Source: Acanthosepion pharaonis (lineage: Eukaryota > Mollusca > Cephalopoda > Sepiida > Sepiidae). Taken from it: DNA of 64,000 bases. The stretch lies in NCBI GenBank assembly GCA_903632075.3, contig CAHIKZ030002090.1, positions 5,907,501 through 5,971,500 on the forward strand, written 5' to 3'. Shown here piece after piece: positions 1 through 12,552 of this stretch. Each line of letters opens with the position of its first letter. The stretch's first letter is position 1. A program made the position numbers and the translations under genes. The notes under the pieces are model-generated. The model was not told the DNA's origin. It was given only the letters and a program-made list of their open reading frames with translations, and made no database searches.

Positions 1-213
1 TGGCTATTTTGTTGAATAAATTTACATTTTAGTATTACAAGATATTTATGGGTAATTTAGGTAAATATATCTGTTAAAATGAAATGTTGGTGTTATTTTC
101 ATTTTCACATAATTTAAATGATCCATCATACCATCTATAAATCTCTCAATTCGTTTGCGCTATTAATAACATGTTTTCAAGTCTTTTGTTGCTTAAAGTA
201 ATTTTTACTCTTC
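1..213. other. AT-rich flank left of the satellite
   Basis: This is ordinary AT-rich sequence. I see no open frame, splice-like exon or repeat in it. The satellite starts within a few bases of its right edge, at the first copy of ATTACAACCTG. Confidence 0.5.
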
Positions 214-3200
214 GATTACAACCTGTTTTTATCCTTTCTCTGCCATCTATTCATTGAAACTCTATTCAAGTAGGCTACTCTCTGTTTCCCCACCTTGTTT
301 CTTTTTCTTTCAATATTCCCCTATGAATGTTGAATTTTCTCTCTTCTATTACAACCTGTTTTTATCCTTTCTCTGCCATCTATTCATTGAAACTCTATTC
401 AAGTAGGCTACTCTCTGTTTCCCCACCTTGTTTCTTTTTCTTTCATTATTCCCCTATGAATGTTGAATTTTTCTCTTCTATTACAACCTGTTTTTTATCC
501 TTTCTGCCATCTATTCAATGAAACTCTATTCAATTGGGCTACTCTCTGTTTCCCCACCTTGTTTCTTTTTTTTTTCAATATTCCCCTATGAATGTTGAAT
601 TTTTTCTCTTCTATTACAACCTGTTTTTATCCTTTCTCTGCCATCTATTCATTGAAACTCTATTCAAGTAGGCTACTCTCTGTTTCCCCACCTTGTTTTT
701 TTTTCTTTCAATATTCCCCATGAATGTTGAATTTTCTCTCTTCATTACAACCTGCCTTTGTCCTTTCTCTGCCATCTATTCATTGAAACTCTATTCAAGT
801 AGGCTACTCTCTGTTTCCCCACCTTGTTTTTTTTTTTTTCAATATTTTGAATGTTGTATTACAACCTGCCTTTGTCCTTTCTCTGCCATCTATTCATTGA
901 AACTCTTTAGTTGGCTACTCTCTGTTTCCCCACCTTGTTTCTTTTTTCTTTCATTATTCCCTATGAATGTTGTAATTACAACCTGCCTTTGTCCTTTCTC
1001 TGCCATCTATTCATTGAAACTCTAATCAAGTAGGCTAAATGTATGAATGTTGAATTTTCTCTCTTCTATTACAACCTGTTTTTTATCCTTTTCTGCCATC
1101 TATTCATTGAAACTCTATTCAAGTAGGCTACTCTCTGTTTTCCCCACCTTGTTTTTTTTTCTTTCAATTTCTATTACAACCTGTTTTTATCCTTTCTCTG
1201 CCATCTATTCATTGAAACTCTATTCAAGTAGGCTACTCTCTGTTTCTCCACCTTGTTTCTTTTTTTTTTCAATATTCCCCATGAATGTTGAATTTTCTCT
1301 CTTTATTACAACCTGCCTTTGTCCTTTCTTGCCATCTATTCATTGAAACTCTATTCAAGTAGGCTACTCTCTGTTTCCCCACCTTGTTTGTTTTTTCTTT
1401 CAATATTCCCCTATGAATGTTGAATTTTCTCTCTTCTATTACAACCTGTTTTTATCCTTTCTCTGCCATCTATTCATTGAAACTCTATTCAAGTAGGCTA
1501 CTCTCTGTTTCCCCACCTTGTTTCTTTTTCTTTCAATATTCCCCTATGAATGTTGAATTTTCTCTCTTCTATTACAACCTGCCTTTGTCCTTTCTCTGCC
1601 ATCTATTCATTGAAACTCTATTCAAGTAGGCTACTCTCTGTTTCTCCACCTTGTTTCTTTTTCTTTCAATATTCCCCTATGAATGTTGAATTTTCTCTCT
1701 TCTATTACAACCTGCCTTTGTCCTTTCTCTGCCATCTATTCATTGAAACTCTATTCAAGTAGGCTACTCTCTGTTTCCCCACCTTGTTTCTTTTTCTTTC
1801 AATATTCCCCTATGAATGTTGAATTTCTCTCTTTATTACAACCCTGTTTTTGTCCTTTCTCTGCCATCTATTCATTGAAACTCTATTCAAGTAGGCTACT
1901 CTCTGTTTCCCCACCTTGTTTCTTTTTTCTTTCAATATTCCCCTATGAATGTTGAATTTTTTTCTTCTATTACAACCTGTTTTTATCCTTTCTCTGCCAT
2001 CTATTCATTGAAACTCTATTCAAGTAGGCTACTCTCTGTTTCTCCACCTTGTTTCTTTTTTCTTTCAATATTCCCTATGAATGTTGAATTTTCTCTTCTA
2101 TTACAACCTGTTTTTATCCTTTCTCTGCCATCTATTCATTGAAACTCTATTCAAGTAGGCTACTCTCTGTTTCCCCACCTTGTTTCTTTTTTTCTTTCAA
2201 TATTCCCCTATGAATGTTGAATTTTTCTCTTCTATTACAACCTGCCTTTGTCCTTTCTCTGCCATCTATTCATTGAAACTCTATTCAAGTAGGCTACCTC
2301 TGTTTTCCTTGTTTCTTTCCACCTTTTATGAATGTTGAATTTTTCTCTCTTATTACAACCTGTTTTTATCCTTTTTCTCTGCCATCTATTCATTGAAACT
2401 CTATTCAAGTAGGCTACTCTCTGTTTCCCCACCTTTTTTTTTTTTTCTTTCAATATTCCCCTATGAATGTTGAATTTTTCTCTTCTATTACAACCTGTTT
2501 TTATCCTTTCTCTGCCATCTATTCATTGAAACTCTATTCAAGTAGGCTGAATGTTGAATTTTCTCTCTTCTATTACAACCTTGTTTCCTTTTTTCTATTC
2601 ATTGAAAATATTTGAATTTTTCTTTTTCTATTACAACCTGTTTTTATCCTTTCTCTGCCATCTATTCATTGAAACTCTATTCAAGTAGGAACCTTGTTTC
2701 TTTTTTTTTCAATATTCCCCTATGAATGTTGAATTTTCTCTCTTCTATTACAACCTGTTTTTATCCTTTCTCTGCCATCTATTCATTGAAACTCTATTCA
2801 AGTAGGCTACTCTCTGTTTCCCCACCTTGTTTCTTTTTCTTTCAATATTCCCCTATGAATGTTGAATTTTTCTTCTATTACAACTTGTTTTTATCCTTTC
2901 TCTGCCATCTATTCATTGAAACTCTATTCAAGTAGGCTACTCTCTGTGACCTTGTTTTTTTTTCTTTTCAATATTCCCCTATGAATGTTGAATTTTTCTC
3001 TTCTATTACAACCTTTTTTATCCTTTCTCTGCCATTATTCATTGAAACCTATTTAGGCTACTCTCTGTTTCCCCACCTTGTTTTTTTTCTTTCAATATTA
3101 TGAATGTTGAATTTTCTCTCTATTACAACCTGTTTTTATCCTTTCTCTGCCATCTATTCATTGAAACTCTATTCAAGTAGGCTACTCTCTGTTTCCCCAC

Positions 3201-6200
3201 CTTGTTTCTTTTTTTTTTCAATATTCCCCTATGAATGTTGTTTTTTTCTATTACAACCTGTTTTTCCTTTCCTTTCTCTGCCATCTATTCATTGAAACTC
3301 TATTCAAGTAGGCTACTCTCTGTTTCCCCAATTTTGTTTCTTTTTTTTTCAATATTCCCTATGAATGTTGAATTTTCTCATCTATTCATTCTTCTATTCT
3401 CTGCCATCTATTCATTTTTCTTTCAATATTCCCTATGAATGTTGAATTTTCTCTTCTATTACAACCTGTTTTTATCCTTTCTCTGCCATCTATTCATTGA
3501 AACTCTATTATCTGTTTCCCCACCTTGTTTCTTTTTCTTTCAATAATGAATGTTGAATTTTCTCTCTTCTATTACAACCTGTTTTTATCCTTTCTCTGCC
3601 ATCTATTCATTGAAACTCTATTCAAGTAGGCTACCCCACCTTGTTTTTTTTTCTTTCAATATTTCCCATGAATGTTGAATTTTTCTCTTCTATTACAACC
3701 TGTTTTTTATCCTTTCTCTGCCATCTATTCATTGAAACTCTATTCAAGTAATCTGTTCCCCCACCTTGTTTCTTTTTTCTTTCAATATTTGAATGTTGAA
3801 TTTTCTCTCTATTACAACCTGTTTTTATCCTTTCTCTGCCATCTATTCATTGAAACTCTATTCAAGTAGGCTACTCTCTGTTTCCCCACCTTGTTTCTAT
3901 TTTTTCTTTCAATATTCCCCTATGAATGTTGAATTTTTCTCTTCTATTACAACCTGTTTTTATCCTTTTTCTGCCATCTATTCATTGAAACTCTATTCAA
4001 GTAGGCTACTCTCTGTTTCCCCACCTTGTTTTTTTTTCTTTCAATATTCCCTATGAATGTTGAATTTTTCTCTTCTATTACAACCTGTTTTTTATCCTTT
4101 CTCTGCCATCTATTCATTGAAACTCTATTCAAGTAGGCTATTCATTATTCCCCCATGAATGTTGAATTTTCTCTTCTATTACAACCTGTTTTTATCCTTT
4201 CTCTGCCATCTATTCATTGAAACTCTATTCAAGTAGGCTACTCTCTGTTTCCCCACCTTGTTTCTTTTTTTTTCTTTCATTATTCCCCTATGAATGTTGA
4301 ATTTTTCTCTTCTATTACAACCTTTTTTATCCTTTTCTCTGCCATCTATTCATTCCTCTGTTTCCCCACCTTGTTTTTTTTTTCTTTCAATATTCCCCTA
4401 TGAATGTTGAATTTTCTCTCTTCTATTACAACCTGTTTTTATCCTTTTCTGCCATCTATTCATTGAAACTCTATTAGGCTACCTCTGTTTCCCCACCTTG
4501 TTTTTTTTTTCTTTCATTTCCCCTATGAATTTGAATTTTCTCTCTTCTATTACAACCTGTTTTTATCCTTTCTCTGCCATCTATTCATTGAAACTCTATT
4601 CAAGTAGGCTACTCTCTGTTTCCCCACCTTGTTTCTTTTTCTTTCATTATTCCCCTATGAATGTTGAATTTTCTCTCTTCTATTACAACCTGTTTTTATC
4701 CTTTCTCTGCCATCTATTCAATGAAACTCTATTCAAGTAGGCTACTCTCTGTTTCCCCACCTTGTTTCTTTTTCTTTCAATATTCCCCTATGAATGTTGA
4801 ATTTTCTCTCTTCTATTACAACCTGTTTTTTGTCCTTTCTCTGCCATCTATTCATTGAAACTCTATTCAAGTAGGCTACTCTCTGTTTCCCCACCTTGTT
4901 TGTTTTTTTTTTCAATATTCCCCCATGAATGTTGAATTTTCTCTTCTATTACAACCTTTTTTTGTCCTTTCTCTGCCATCTATTCATTGAAACTCTATTC
5001 AAGTAGGCTACCTCTGTTTCCCCCACCTTGTTTCTTTTTCTTTCAATATTCCCCATGAATGTTGAATTTTCTCTCTTCTATTACAACCTGTTTTATCCTT
5101 TCTCTGCCATCTATTATTCATTAGGAAACTGTTTCTTTATTCAATTCCCCCATGAATGGAATTTTCATTATTACAACCTGTTTTTTATCCTTTTCTGCCA
5201 TCTATTCATTTTCTATTCAAGTATTCAATATCATGAATGTTGAATTTTCTCTTCTATTACAACCTGTTTTTATCCTTTCTCTGCCATCTATTCATTGAAA
5301 CTCTATTCAAGTAGGCTACCTCTGTTTCTCCACCTTGTTTTTTTTTCAATTTCATGAATGTTGAATTTTTTTCTATTACAATGCCTTTGTCCCTTTCTCT
5401 GCCATCTATTCATTGAAACTCTATTCTCTGTTTCCCCACCTTGTTTTTTTTTTCTTTCAATATTCCCCTATGAATGTTGAATTTTCTCTTCTATTACAAC
5501 CTGTTTTATCCTTTCTCTGCCATCTATTCATTGAAACTCTATTCAAGTAGGCTACTCTGTTTCAATTTTGTTTCTTTTTTTCCAATATTCCCTATGAATG
5601 TTGAATTTTTTTCTATTACAACCTGTTTTTATCCTTTCTCTGCCATCTATTCATTGAAACTCTATTCAAGTAGGCTACTCTTCTGTTTCCCCCACCTTGT
5701 TTTCTTTTATTTCAATTCCCTATGAATGTTGAATTTTCTTTTATTACAACCTGTTTTTATCCTTTCTCTGCCATCTATTCATTGAAACTCTATTCAAGTA
5801 GGCTACTCTCTGTTTCCCCACCTTGTTTCTTTTTTTCTTTCAATATTCCCCTATGAATGTTGAATTTTCTCTCTTCTATTACAACCTGTTTTTATCCTTT
5901 CTCTGCCATCTATTCATTGAAACTCTATTCAAGTAGGCTACTCTCTGTTTCCCCACCTTGTTTCTTTTTCTTTCAATATTCCCCTATGAATGTTGAATTT
6001 TCTCTCTTCTATTACAACCTGTTTTTATCCTTTCTCTGCCATCTATTCATTGAAACTCTATTCAAGTAGGCTACTCTCTGTTTCCCCACCTTGTTTCTTT
6101 TTCTTTCAATATTCCCCTATGAATGTTGAATTTTCTCTCTTCTATTACAACCTGTTTTTATCCTTTCTCTGCCATCTATTCATTGAAACTCTATTCAAGT

Positions 6201-6700
6201 AGGCTACTCTCTGTTTCCCCACCTTGTTTCTTTTTCTTTCAATATTCCCCTATGAATGTTGAATTTTCTCTCTTCTATTACAACCTGTTTTTATCCTTTC
6301 TCTGCCATCTATTCATTGAAACTCTATTCAAGTAGGCTACTCTGTTTCCCCCACCTTTTGTTTCTTTTTTTTTTTCCACATTCAAGTAGGCCTTTCTGTT
6401 TTCTTTTTCTTTTTTTTTCAATATTCCCCATGAATGTTGAATTTTTCTCTCTTCTATTACAACCTGTTTTTATCCTTTTTCTGCCATCTATTCATTGAAA
6501 CTCTATTCAAGTAGGCTACTCTCTGTTTAACCTTGTTTCTTTTTCTTTCAATATTCCCCTATGAATGTTGAATTATTACAACCTGTTTTTATCCTTTCTC
6601 TGCCATCTATTCATTGAAACTCTATTCAAGTAGGCTACTCTCTGTTTCCCCCCCTTGTTTCTTTTTCTTTCAATATTCCCCTATTAATGTTGAATTTTCT
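214..6700. repeat. 133-bp satellite array, about 49 units
   Basis: This is a head-to-tail tandem array. Each unit contains in order ATTACAACCTG, TTTCTCTGCCATCTATTC, AAACTCTATTCAAGTAGGCT, TGTTTCCCCACCTTG, a T/C-rich tract, and CTATGAATGTTGAATTTT. The period is exactly 133 bp where units are intact, for example starts at 5857, 5990, 6123 and 6256, and at 1417, 1550 and 1683. Two sequence types alternate after CCTG: TTTTTATCC (common) and CCTTTGTCC (for example 755-1000, 1580-1740 and 2245). Truncated or rearranged units occur near 2540-2640, 3360-3440, 5100-5240 and 6350-6420. The plus strand is strongly pyrimidine-rich. Because 133 is not a multiple of 3, the reading frame shifts each unit, so the recurring ~70-codon open frames are by-products and not genes. 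Confidence 0.97.
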
Positions 6701-7100
6701 AAGTGCCAAGTTCTAGATGAGTTCATTATATTCATTTACACACAAATACCCTTAGATCTGTTAGCAGAACTTGTATCAGAATAAAATCTTTATCTACCCC
6801 ACCAAAATTTGTACAATCTCAAAATATATTTTGTGGCTTTAAATAACCTGCTAAAGGTTGATAAGTCATAAAAAACAAATTGGTTAATCAATCAAATTGT
6901 TTAAGCCATCTTTCTTCATGATCTGTTTAAGAAATTTCATTTATCTTTTTCTGATTGTTAATATCAGTTTGTTTTGTAGTTGATATTTTTCTTAAAATTT
7001 GTTACTCAAATACTTTGTCAATACTATTCGTATACAAAAAAGGTCAGAGTGGTGAATATTACAAGCCTATAAAATACACATTTGCCAAGAATGATTCTAG
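6701..7100. other. Probable P450 intron sequence with a dispersed-repeat fragment
   Basis: This stretch joins the satellite to the first recognisable P450 exon. About 6823-6890 (TTTGTGGCTTTAAATAA, then AAAGGTTGATAAG and TCATAAAAAACAAATTGGTTAA) matches 36978-37045 with scattered changes, so it is a piece of a dispersed repeat. It ends in an acceptor-like ATTCTAG at 7094-7100. Confidence 0.45.
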
Positions 7101-7251
7101 ATGGTTGATATATTAGCTATCAATTCTTTAAAAAAGGAAGAGAACTCGTCTTTTCTTGAAATAGGCCAAGAACAGTGGCACATTATTCAAGACACTAGAA
7201 CAAGAAATGCAATTTTAATGATCAAATTGCAAGCAGTAAAAATGCAGAAAG
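7101..7251 (+). CDS. P450 exon a (I-helix approach), tentative
   Basis: The open frame reads MVDILAINSLKKEEN and later TRNAILMIKLQAV. This resembles the stretch just before the I-helix AG(T)xT motif in CYP2-clan proteins. An ATTCTAG acceptor precedes it. The only phase-compatible donor is a weak G/GTCTGT at 7252, which leaves one base that pairs with CT at 7819 to make the alanine of AGTF. The region between HIIQD and AGTF is less conserved than expected, so this exon is less certain than the next three. It may be misread at its 3' border. Confidence 0.5.
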
Positions 7252-10200
7252 GTCTGTACCTATGTTTCATAGATTACACATAAGTATTTGATAAATTATG
7301 ACACTAAGACCGACCTGTAATATTTTTTCTGTTATAAAATGAAACCTTTCACTGTAAAAAAGTTTCATAGTTTTTCATTAATGAAAGATATTTATCAATG
7401 AAATGTTAATATTGAAAAAGAGACATTTGGTACATATGAAGAATTATAAAAGATGAAAATAAATATATGTCCATTTTAACATTGCAAACAATCTTTCTTC
7501 CTCTCCTACCTCTATTTTTTGTTTCTTTCTAGTACCTTTTTACTCTCATTTCACTGAAGCAGGCATTAAAAATTTGATTAAAAACTTGACTCTATTATTG
7601 CTTCCTCTATCTTCTCTTTCTTTTTTTCACTATTACCAGACAGTGTCTTTTATATATTAACTTTTAACTTTCTTTGTAATCAAAATAGAATGGTTCATTA
7701 TTTATCTGGGGCAATGGCAGGGCATAACACATATACTAACAGAGAAACAAACAGTCTTATATGATATTTCCCTTGTATTTTTCAGCTGTTCTTTTAAATT
7801 TGTGATTTTGTTTTTCAGCTGGAACTTTCACCAGTAGCATGACAATTGCCTGGGTAATTTTGATGACATTACTATATCCAAAAGTACAGGTGAAAATGCA
7901 TGAAGAGATTGACTCTGTTCTTGGTATGCTTACAAATTTTTCATTATTGCTTTATTTATTTGTGTACAGAGTTATTTTGTGCATAAAGTTAGCCTTTACT
8001 TTTTCAATATAAAAAGCAAGAATATCTGTAAATGCATCCAACTCTATCTGCTTTACTATTTCTGACTGACATGCAGATCAGATTTCTATCCGCCTTTAAT
8101 GACTGTTGTCCTGATTTGATTTCTGTCTGCCTTTTCTGTCTCATGTGCACACCGGATTTCTATCTGCCGTTTCTAGCTCTTCTTTTAGCTTTCCAGAGTC
8201 CTAAGTTCAGATCTTCTAAAAACAAATAAAAGAAAAGTGACAGCCTAAAAATCAAAAACACTTGCCACAGAAGGATCCGCTTGCTCCCAGCAACTTCAAA
8301 AGAACTACTACCAATTGCCGACTCACTCTTGCCAACACACTTACACCCAAGGATTTATTGGACTCCTTTCTCCCTATCTATATAAACCTACTTTTATTCG
8401 TACATGTACAGACTTTTTATTTAAACCCAATTGCTTCAAAAGAACATTAATTGAAACCTTTTCTGTTTTAACAGATTATACTAATTTACTTTGCTAGTTT
8501 TTGTATCTTAATTGGTGCTTTGAACCATTTATAAAATTATTATTCTAATATACTCTTAGTCCATCTATGTGCATAAATCATTATTTTTTTGTTTTTTGAA
8601 GTTTGTCATGTTTAAATTTTCTACCAAATTCTGTTAAGAGATTCATGTTTAATTTTAATAGGCGTCTACATCTTTATTATGAAGTGTTCATTCTTTGACC
8701 ATCATACTCTGTGTGGTTTTGTATGCTGTAAAAAGCCTATATGCATATGTCTGTGTTGTAGATAAGTGACTTACTTCAATTTCATGTAACACATTCTGTC
8801 TTACATGTACTTGTGCCAGTTAATGTATACGCATGCGCACATAATGAATTTCAAATAAGACATTGGAATGATATATTCTTTTCTCATGCAGTCTGGACAA
8901 ACTCTACCCTGAGCTAAGCAGTAAAATCATAAAGTTGGGGACATTTTTTAAACACTAAAAAAGAAAAATCAGTTAGTTACAATATTTTATTAAACTTTTC
9001 AGAAATTATTTGGAAACAAATAGAATTAATTTAAATTTTCATTTTTTTAGAAATATTTTAGGTCTCATTAAAATATAAATACACACACACACACACACAC
9101 AATTTGAATGAAACTGAAATAATCCTCTGTGACATGAGGGCTAATTTCTCTTTGTGTCTGGCAACAACCCTGAATAACCAGAAAATAGGTGTGTAGCATT
9201 ACAAAACTTAATTATCTCCCTTTGATTCAGAATTTATGCATGTCATTGGTTAAGATAAATATTATATGACAGTCTGGCCAGAGGCGCAAAATCTAAGTTA
9301 TCTGGCTAGCTAGTGCCATATCCTCAGACCAACATAACATTTAATTTACTTTTCCATTTTTTTTTTTCACCTTTCATTGCTAAACAACATGACTGAAAAA
9401 AATGTTTGAACAAATCACCTCACCAGTAAGACCTCATTTCACTTTTCTGTATTTATAATGTGTATTTGGCATGCTGAATGAACAAACAATTATCTAATTC
9501 TAGTTTCTGTAATTATGAAACTCAAATGTTATGTACATGTCCTTGTCTATTATTCACCAGTGTACATAAGTGTTACTATATTGAAGATATAGTGATGCTA
9601 TATTGGGAGAGGAAGATACATTTATCTCCACCACACATTCCAAGAGGTGTCTTCTCTTGATGCAGTATATAGCATACTGGTCTGTGGAGCTGTTGCCCAG
9701 TTAATGTTGTGACAACTCTTCTCACCTGGGAGATTAGTAAAACACAAATTCCTTACTCTTCATATAAGTAGTTAAAAAAAAAAAAACTAACTTACTGGGA
9801 AAACAGCAGGTAAGGTGAATGAGTTTGGGATTAAATGCTGGTGATGGTAACCCCAGTCTGGTAGGCAGTGAAAAATTGTAGGTAAGAGTGGTGCTTATAA
9901 AAGATGAATCAAGATAGGGAGTGAGGCCCTTTTCTCAAGGGTTGTTAGTATTCTTGTAGATACATAGTCAACCAAAAAGAAGTGGAGGAGGAAGTAAGAC
10001 AGATTGCAAACAAACAATGACATAGTAGACATTGACAGAGACAGAAGTTAAGACAGAAATTTGTTACATTCCTACTGAGAACAAAGTTGAGAGAAACCTG
10101 ATTGAGTCAAAGCTTTCCACTTCTTCCTTCAAATGTATATGTGATATTATTCTTAAATAAATTTCCAAACTATGCATTATCTTTTTCAGTATTCAGTAAT

Positions 10201-10676
10201 TTTGGCAATGAACTGCTCATCTTCAAAAAAAAATACATTAGGAATCATAGTTAACACACAAAATTTACCTGTTTTTTTTTTTTTCTCTTGATAGGTCAGG
10301 AAAAGATGAAAGTCGCAATGAAGGACAGTTTTCCGTACTGCACAGCTGTTATTAGGGAAGCAATGAGAATAAGTCCAGTTATACCATTTGGAGTACCTCG
10401 TGCCACAACCTGTGATACAACGTTGGGTGAGCATTTTATCTATTTGGAAGGAAAAAATTTACTGTCTTACAAACTGTGAAAACTTTCCTTCCAAACAGTT
10501 ATTTTTAATCTCTGGAAAATGACTGGATTTATATATATATATAAATATACATATAATACATAACAATTATTCAATAAAAATAATTTTGATATATAAAATA
10601 ATATATATTATGTGATAAAATTTTTTTTACATAAATGTATAATTTCAAATTTATAATTTAAATTGATAATTTTATA

Positions 10677-10735
<59 letters not shown>

Positions 10736-11397
10736 GACAATTTCTGTCCATCTGGTTCAAGTTGCCACCTAAACCTATGAAGTAATATAGATGAACATAT
10801 TGCTCACTGACACAATGAAATGACCCTCAAGGGCCATAAAAAAAAACAAAGACATACCTATAGACACAACCCTGTCAACACAATTCTTTCATAATATCTT
10901 ACAAAAGCTGAAGACATTTTATTGAAATTTTCATTGGAAATGACATAAATAGTCTGAATTGTAAAAAAAATGAAATAAAGAACTTATTAAAGATCTTTTA
11001 TTGATCTTAAAACCAAACCTTCATCCAAAAATCTCATGCAGAGTCCCCTATGTTTATAATTGTGAACCAAATCTTGGCAGAACTCTCAATGTTTATAAAT
11101 GCCAACAAAATTGCTAACACAATTTCTACTTCTAAAAAATTTTAGAAATCTAAATTATCAGCAAAATGTAATGATTATTACAGGAGATATCAATATATAG
11201 ACTGACATATAGTTATTAACTGAATTTTGATCTGAAATGAACACAGTATAATGCTTGACTTATGTCCTTAATAGTAAACATTTTTTCTACAATGCATTTC
11301 ATTCATTAAGGGATGAAATGCATTGACATAAAAAAAACTTTCCTTTTGTTTTTTTTTATAGTCTTTACAGAAATTGTATTTATATCTGAATTTTTAT

Positions 11398-11449
<52 letters not shown>

Positions 11450-12395
11450 CTTTAAATGTTATTTTTAGTGGATACCCATTAGACATGTTATTTTATTTCA
11501 TCTACTAGTCTGCACATTAAAAATAATGTTTAAAGTAATAAAAATATGTTAGATTAAAAACTCAAAATAAAATCCATTAATCCTTTGTGTGTTTATTTAT
11601 TTATTTTTAAATAATAAAGCATTAGGAAATTATTTAGCCTATATTGCCTGAAGATACCAAAAGGTTAAAACCAAGGTAGAATGATTGGCTGATCTAATTT
11701 TTTTTAAATTTAAAAGCTCTGCATGTTAAATTTTTATTCTATTTTATTTATATATGTATTGACCAGTTTTAATGCTATTGTTTCTTGGTCTAATCAAACT
11801 TTTATAATTACATGTATCATAATTAGAGTGACTGTCAAAATTATTGGCATAGTTCAATAAATTTTTGTGGATATAAATAAATTTTAACCTGATCAATAAA
11901 TTTTTTTTTTTAAATCACTAGGAATAAATTTACTACAATATTCTTTTTTTTATTTATTACATGAAATTTAATAATACACACAAAAGCTATTTTTATTTGT
12001 ATCATACATTCATTGTAACTCTAACAGATTTTCTTTTTGTTGCTCCAGGTGGATTTGATATTCCAAAAGGTTGGCAGGTTTTGTTCAACATTTGGGATTT
12101 GCACCATGATCCAGAGAAATGGGAGAATCCTTCTGAGTTTCATCCAGAACGTTTCCTCACAGAATCTGGTGAGCTTGCAGCAAAGCCTGAATCGTTTTTG
12201 CCCTTCATGGCTGGCCGTAGAGTTTGTCTTGGAGAATCAATTGCCAAACCAGAGATGCTATCAATAGTTGTATCCATTTTTCAGAAGTTTCATCTATCTA
12301 GTCCTCCTGGCGAGATTCCGCCAATGCTCGGAGCGTTAACAGCCATAGGTTACATGGCACCAAAATACAATATTTTAGTGAAAGAGCGATATTAA
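7101..12395 (+). CDS. Cytochrome P450 (CYP2 clan, CYP17/CYP1-like), 3' half in four exons
   Basis: Cytochromes P450 are heme-thiolate monooxygenases, usually anchored in the endoplasmic reticulum in this clan, that oxidise steroids, lipids or foreign compounds using electrons from NADPH-P450 reductase. The parts seen are joined as 7101-7251, 7819-7923, 10295-10426 and 12049-12395, all with AG/GT borders and consistent phase 1 junctions. They encode in order an I-helix segment with AGTFTSS, the K-helix ExxR (EAMR), HPERF, and the heme loop FMAGRRVCLG, which fits FxxGxRxCxG. The chain ends KYNILVKERY and TAA. About 245 residues are present against the usual ~500, so the N-terminal half (membrane anchor and helices A-H) must lie left of the window or beyond the satellite. 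Text around the heme loop (WDLHHDPEKW, GESIA) resembles CYP17/CYP1-like members of the CYP2 clan. The substrate cannot be told. No motif is broken in the exons seen. Confidence 0.85.
7252..7818 (+). other. P450 intron (between exons a and b)
   Basis: This is plain AT-rich intron sequence. It ends in a polypyrimidine stretch and CAG. I see no other feature in it. Confidence 0.5.
7819..7923 (+). CDS. P450 exon b, I-helix
   Basis: A TTTTTCAG acceptor precedes the exon. It encodes (A)GTFTSSMTIAW, then LYPKVQVKMHEEIDSVLG, and is followed by donor GTATGC. AGxxT/S is the I-helix oxygen-activation groove. The YPKVQ..HEEID run is the typical J-helix of CYP2-clan proteins. The usual acid/Thr pair (AGTETT) is AGTFTS here: the acidic residue is replaced by Phe while the Thr is kept. 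Confidence 0.85.
7924..10294 (+). other. P450 intron (between exons b and c)
   Basis: The intron is 2.4 kb long. It contains three degenerate copies of a motif like GATTTCTATCTGCCTTT (near 8079, 8120 and 8154), a stretch with TCTATATAAACC near 8376-8390, and a CA repeat at 9077-9101. The open frames in it (for example 8032-8229 and 9478-9660) match no family I recognise and are probably chance. Confidence 0.6.
10295..10426 (+). CDS. P450 exon c, K-helix ExxR
   Basis: A long pyrimidine tract and TTGATAG precede the exon, and donor GTGAGC follows it. The frame encodes QEKMKVAMKDSFPYCTAV, then IREAMRISPVIPFGVPRAT and CDTTL. EAMR is the ExxR motif of the K-helix, which helps lock the heme core. 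PFGVPRAT matches the stretch that follows it in CYP2-clan proteins. Both junctions are phase 1. Confidence 0.88.
10682..10732. repeat. TA microsatellite in P450 intron
   Basis: About 25 uninterrupted TA units. Confidence 0.95.
11399..11448. repeat. CA then TA microsatellite in P450 intron
   Basis: A short (CA)n run passes directly into about 19 TA units. The same CA-to-TA join recurs at 33048, 33793 and 38143. Confidence 0.93.
12049..12395 (+). CDS. P450 terminal exon with heme-binding cysteine
   Basis: Acceptor TTGCTCCAG precedes the exon. The 115-residue tail contains FDIPKGW, WDLHHDPEKWENP, FHPERFL and the heme loop FMAGRRVCLGESIA, whose Cys is the fifth heme ligand. It ends with TAA at 12393-12395. 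No AATAAA is visible in the first 450 bases downstream, so the cleavage site is not defined. Confidence 0.92.
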
Positions 12396-12552
12396 ATACA
12401 TTTCTTGAAATGCCAATATCTATTCATTTAAAATATTTGTAATAATCAATATATTATTTGATGTAGATGAGCAATTCTGATAAAATATAGTTATAATGTA
12501 TGCTATATTTATGGGTAAAAGTGTTCAGTATCCAGGATAGAGCATATTTAAA

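Larger units (their letters stand above)
10427..12048 (+). other. P450 intron (between exons c and d)
   Basis: The intron is 1.6 kb long and very AT-rich, with two long TA microsatellites (listed separately). It ends in TTGCTCCAG. I see no other feature in it. Confidence 0.6.

Noticed and set aside
327..6498. Many similar 60-110-codon open frames, for example repeats of MLNFLSSITTCFYPFS
   Set aside because: They are translations of the 133-bp satellite in shifting frames. There is no start context, no conserved termination and no family match.
214..6700. Possible CRISPR-like array
   Set aside because: The whole 133-bp unit is repeated with no unique spacers, and the DNA is eukaryotic.
8032..8497. 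Small plus-strand open frames in the P450 intron
   Set aside because: They match no P450 segment or other family and overlap each other in different frames.
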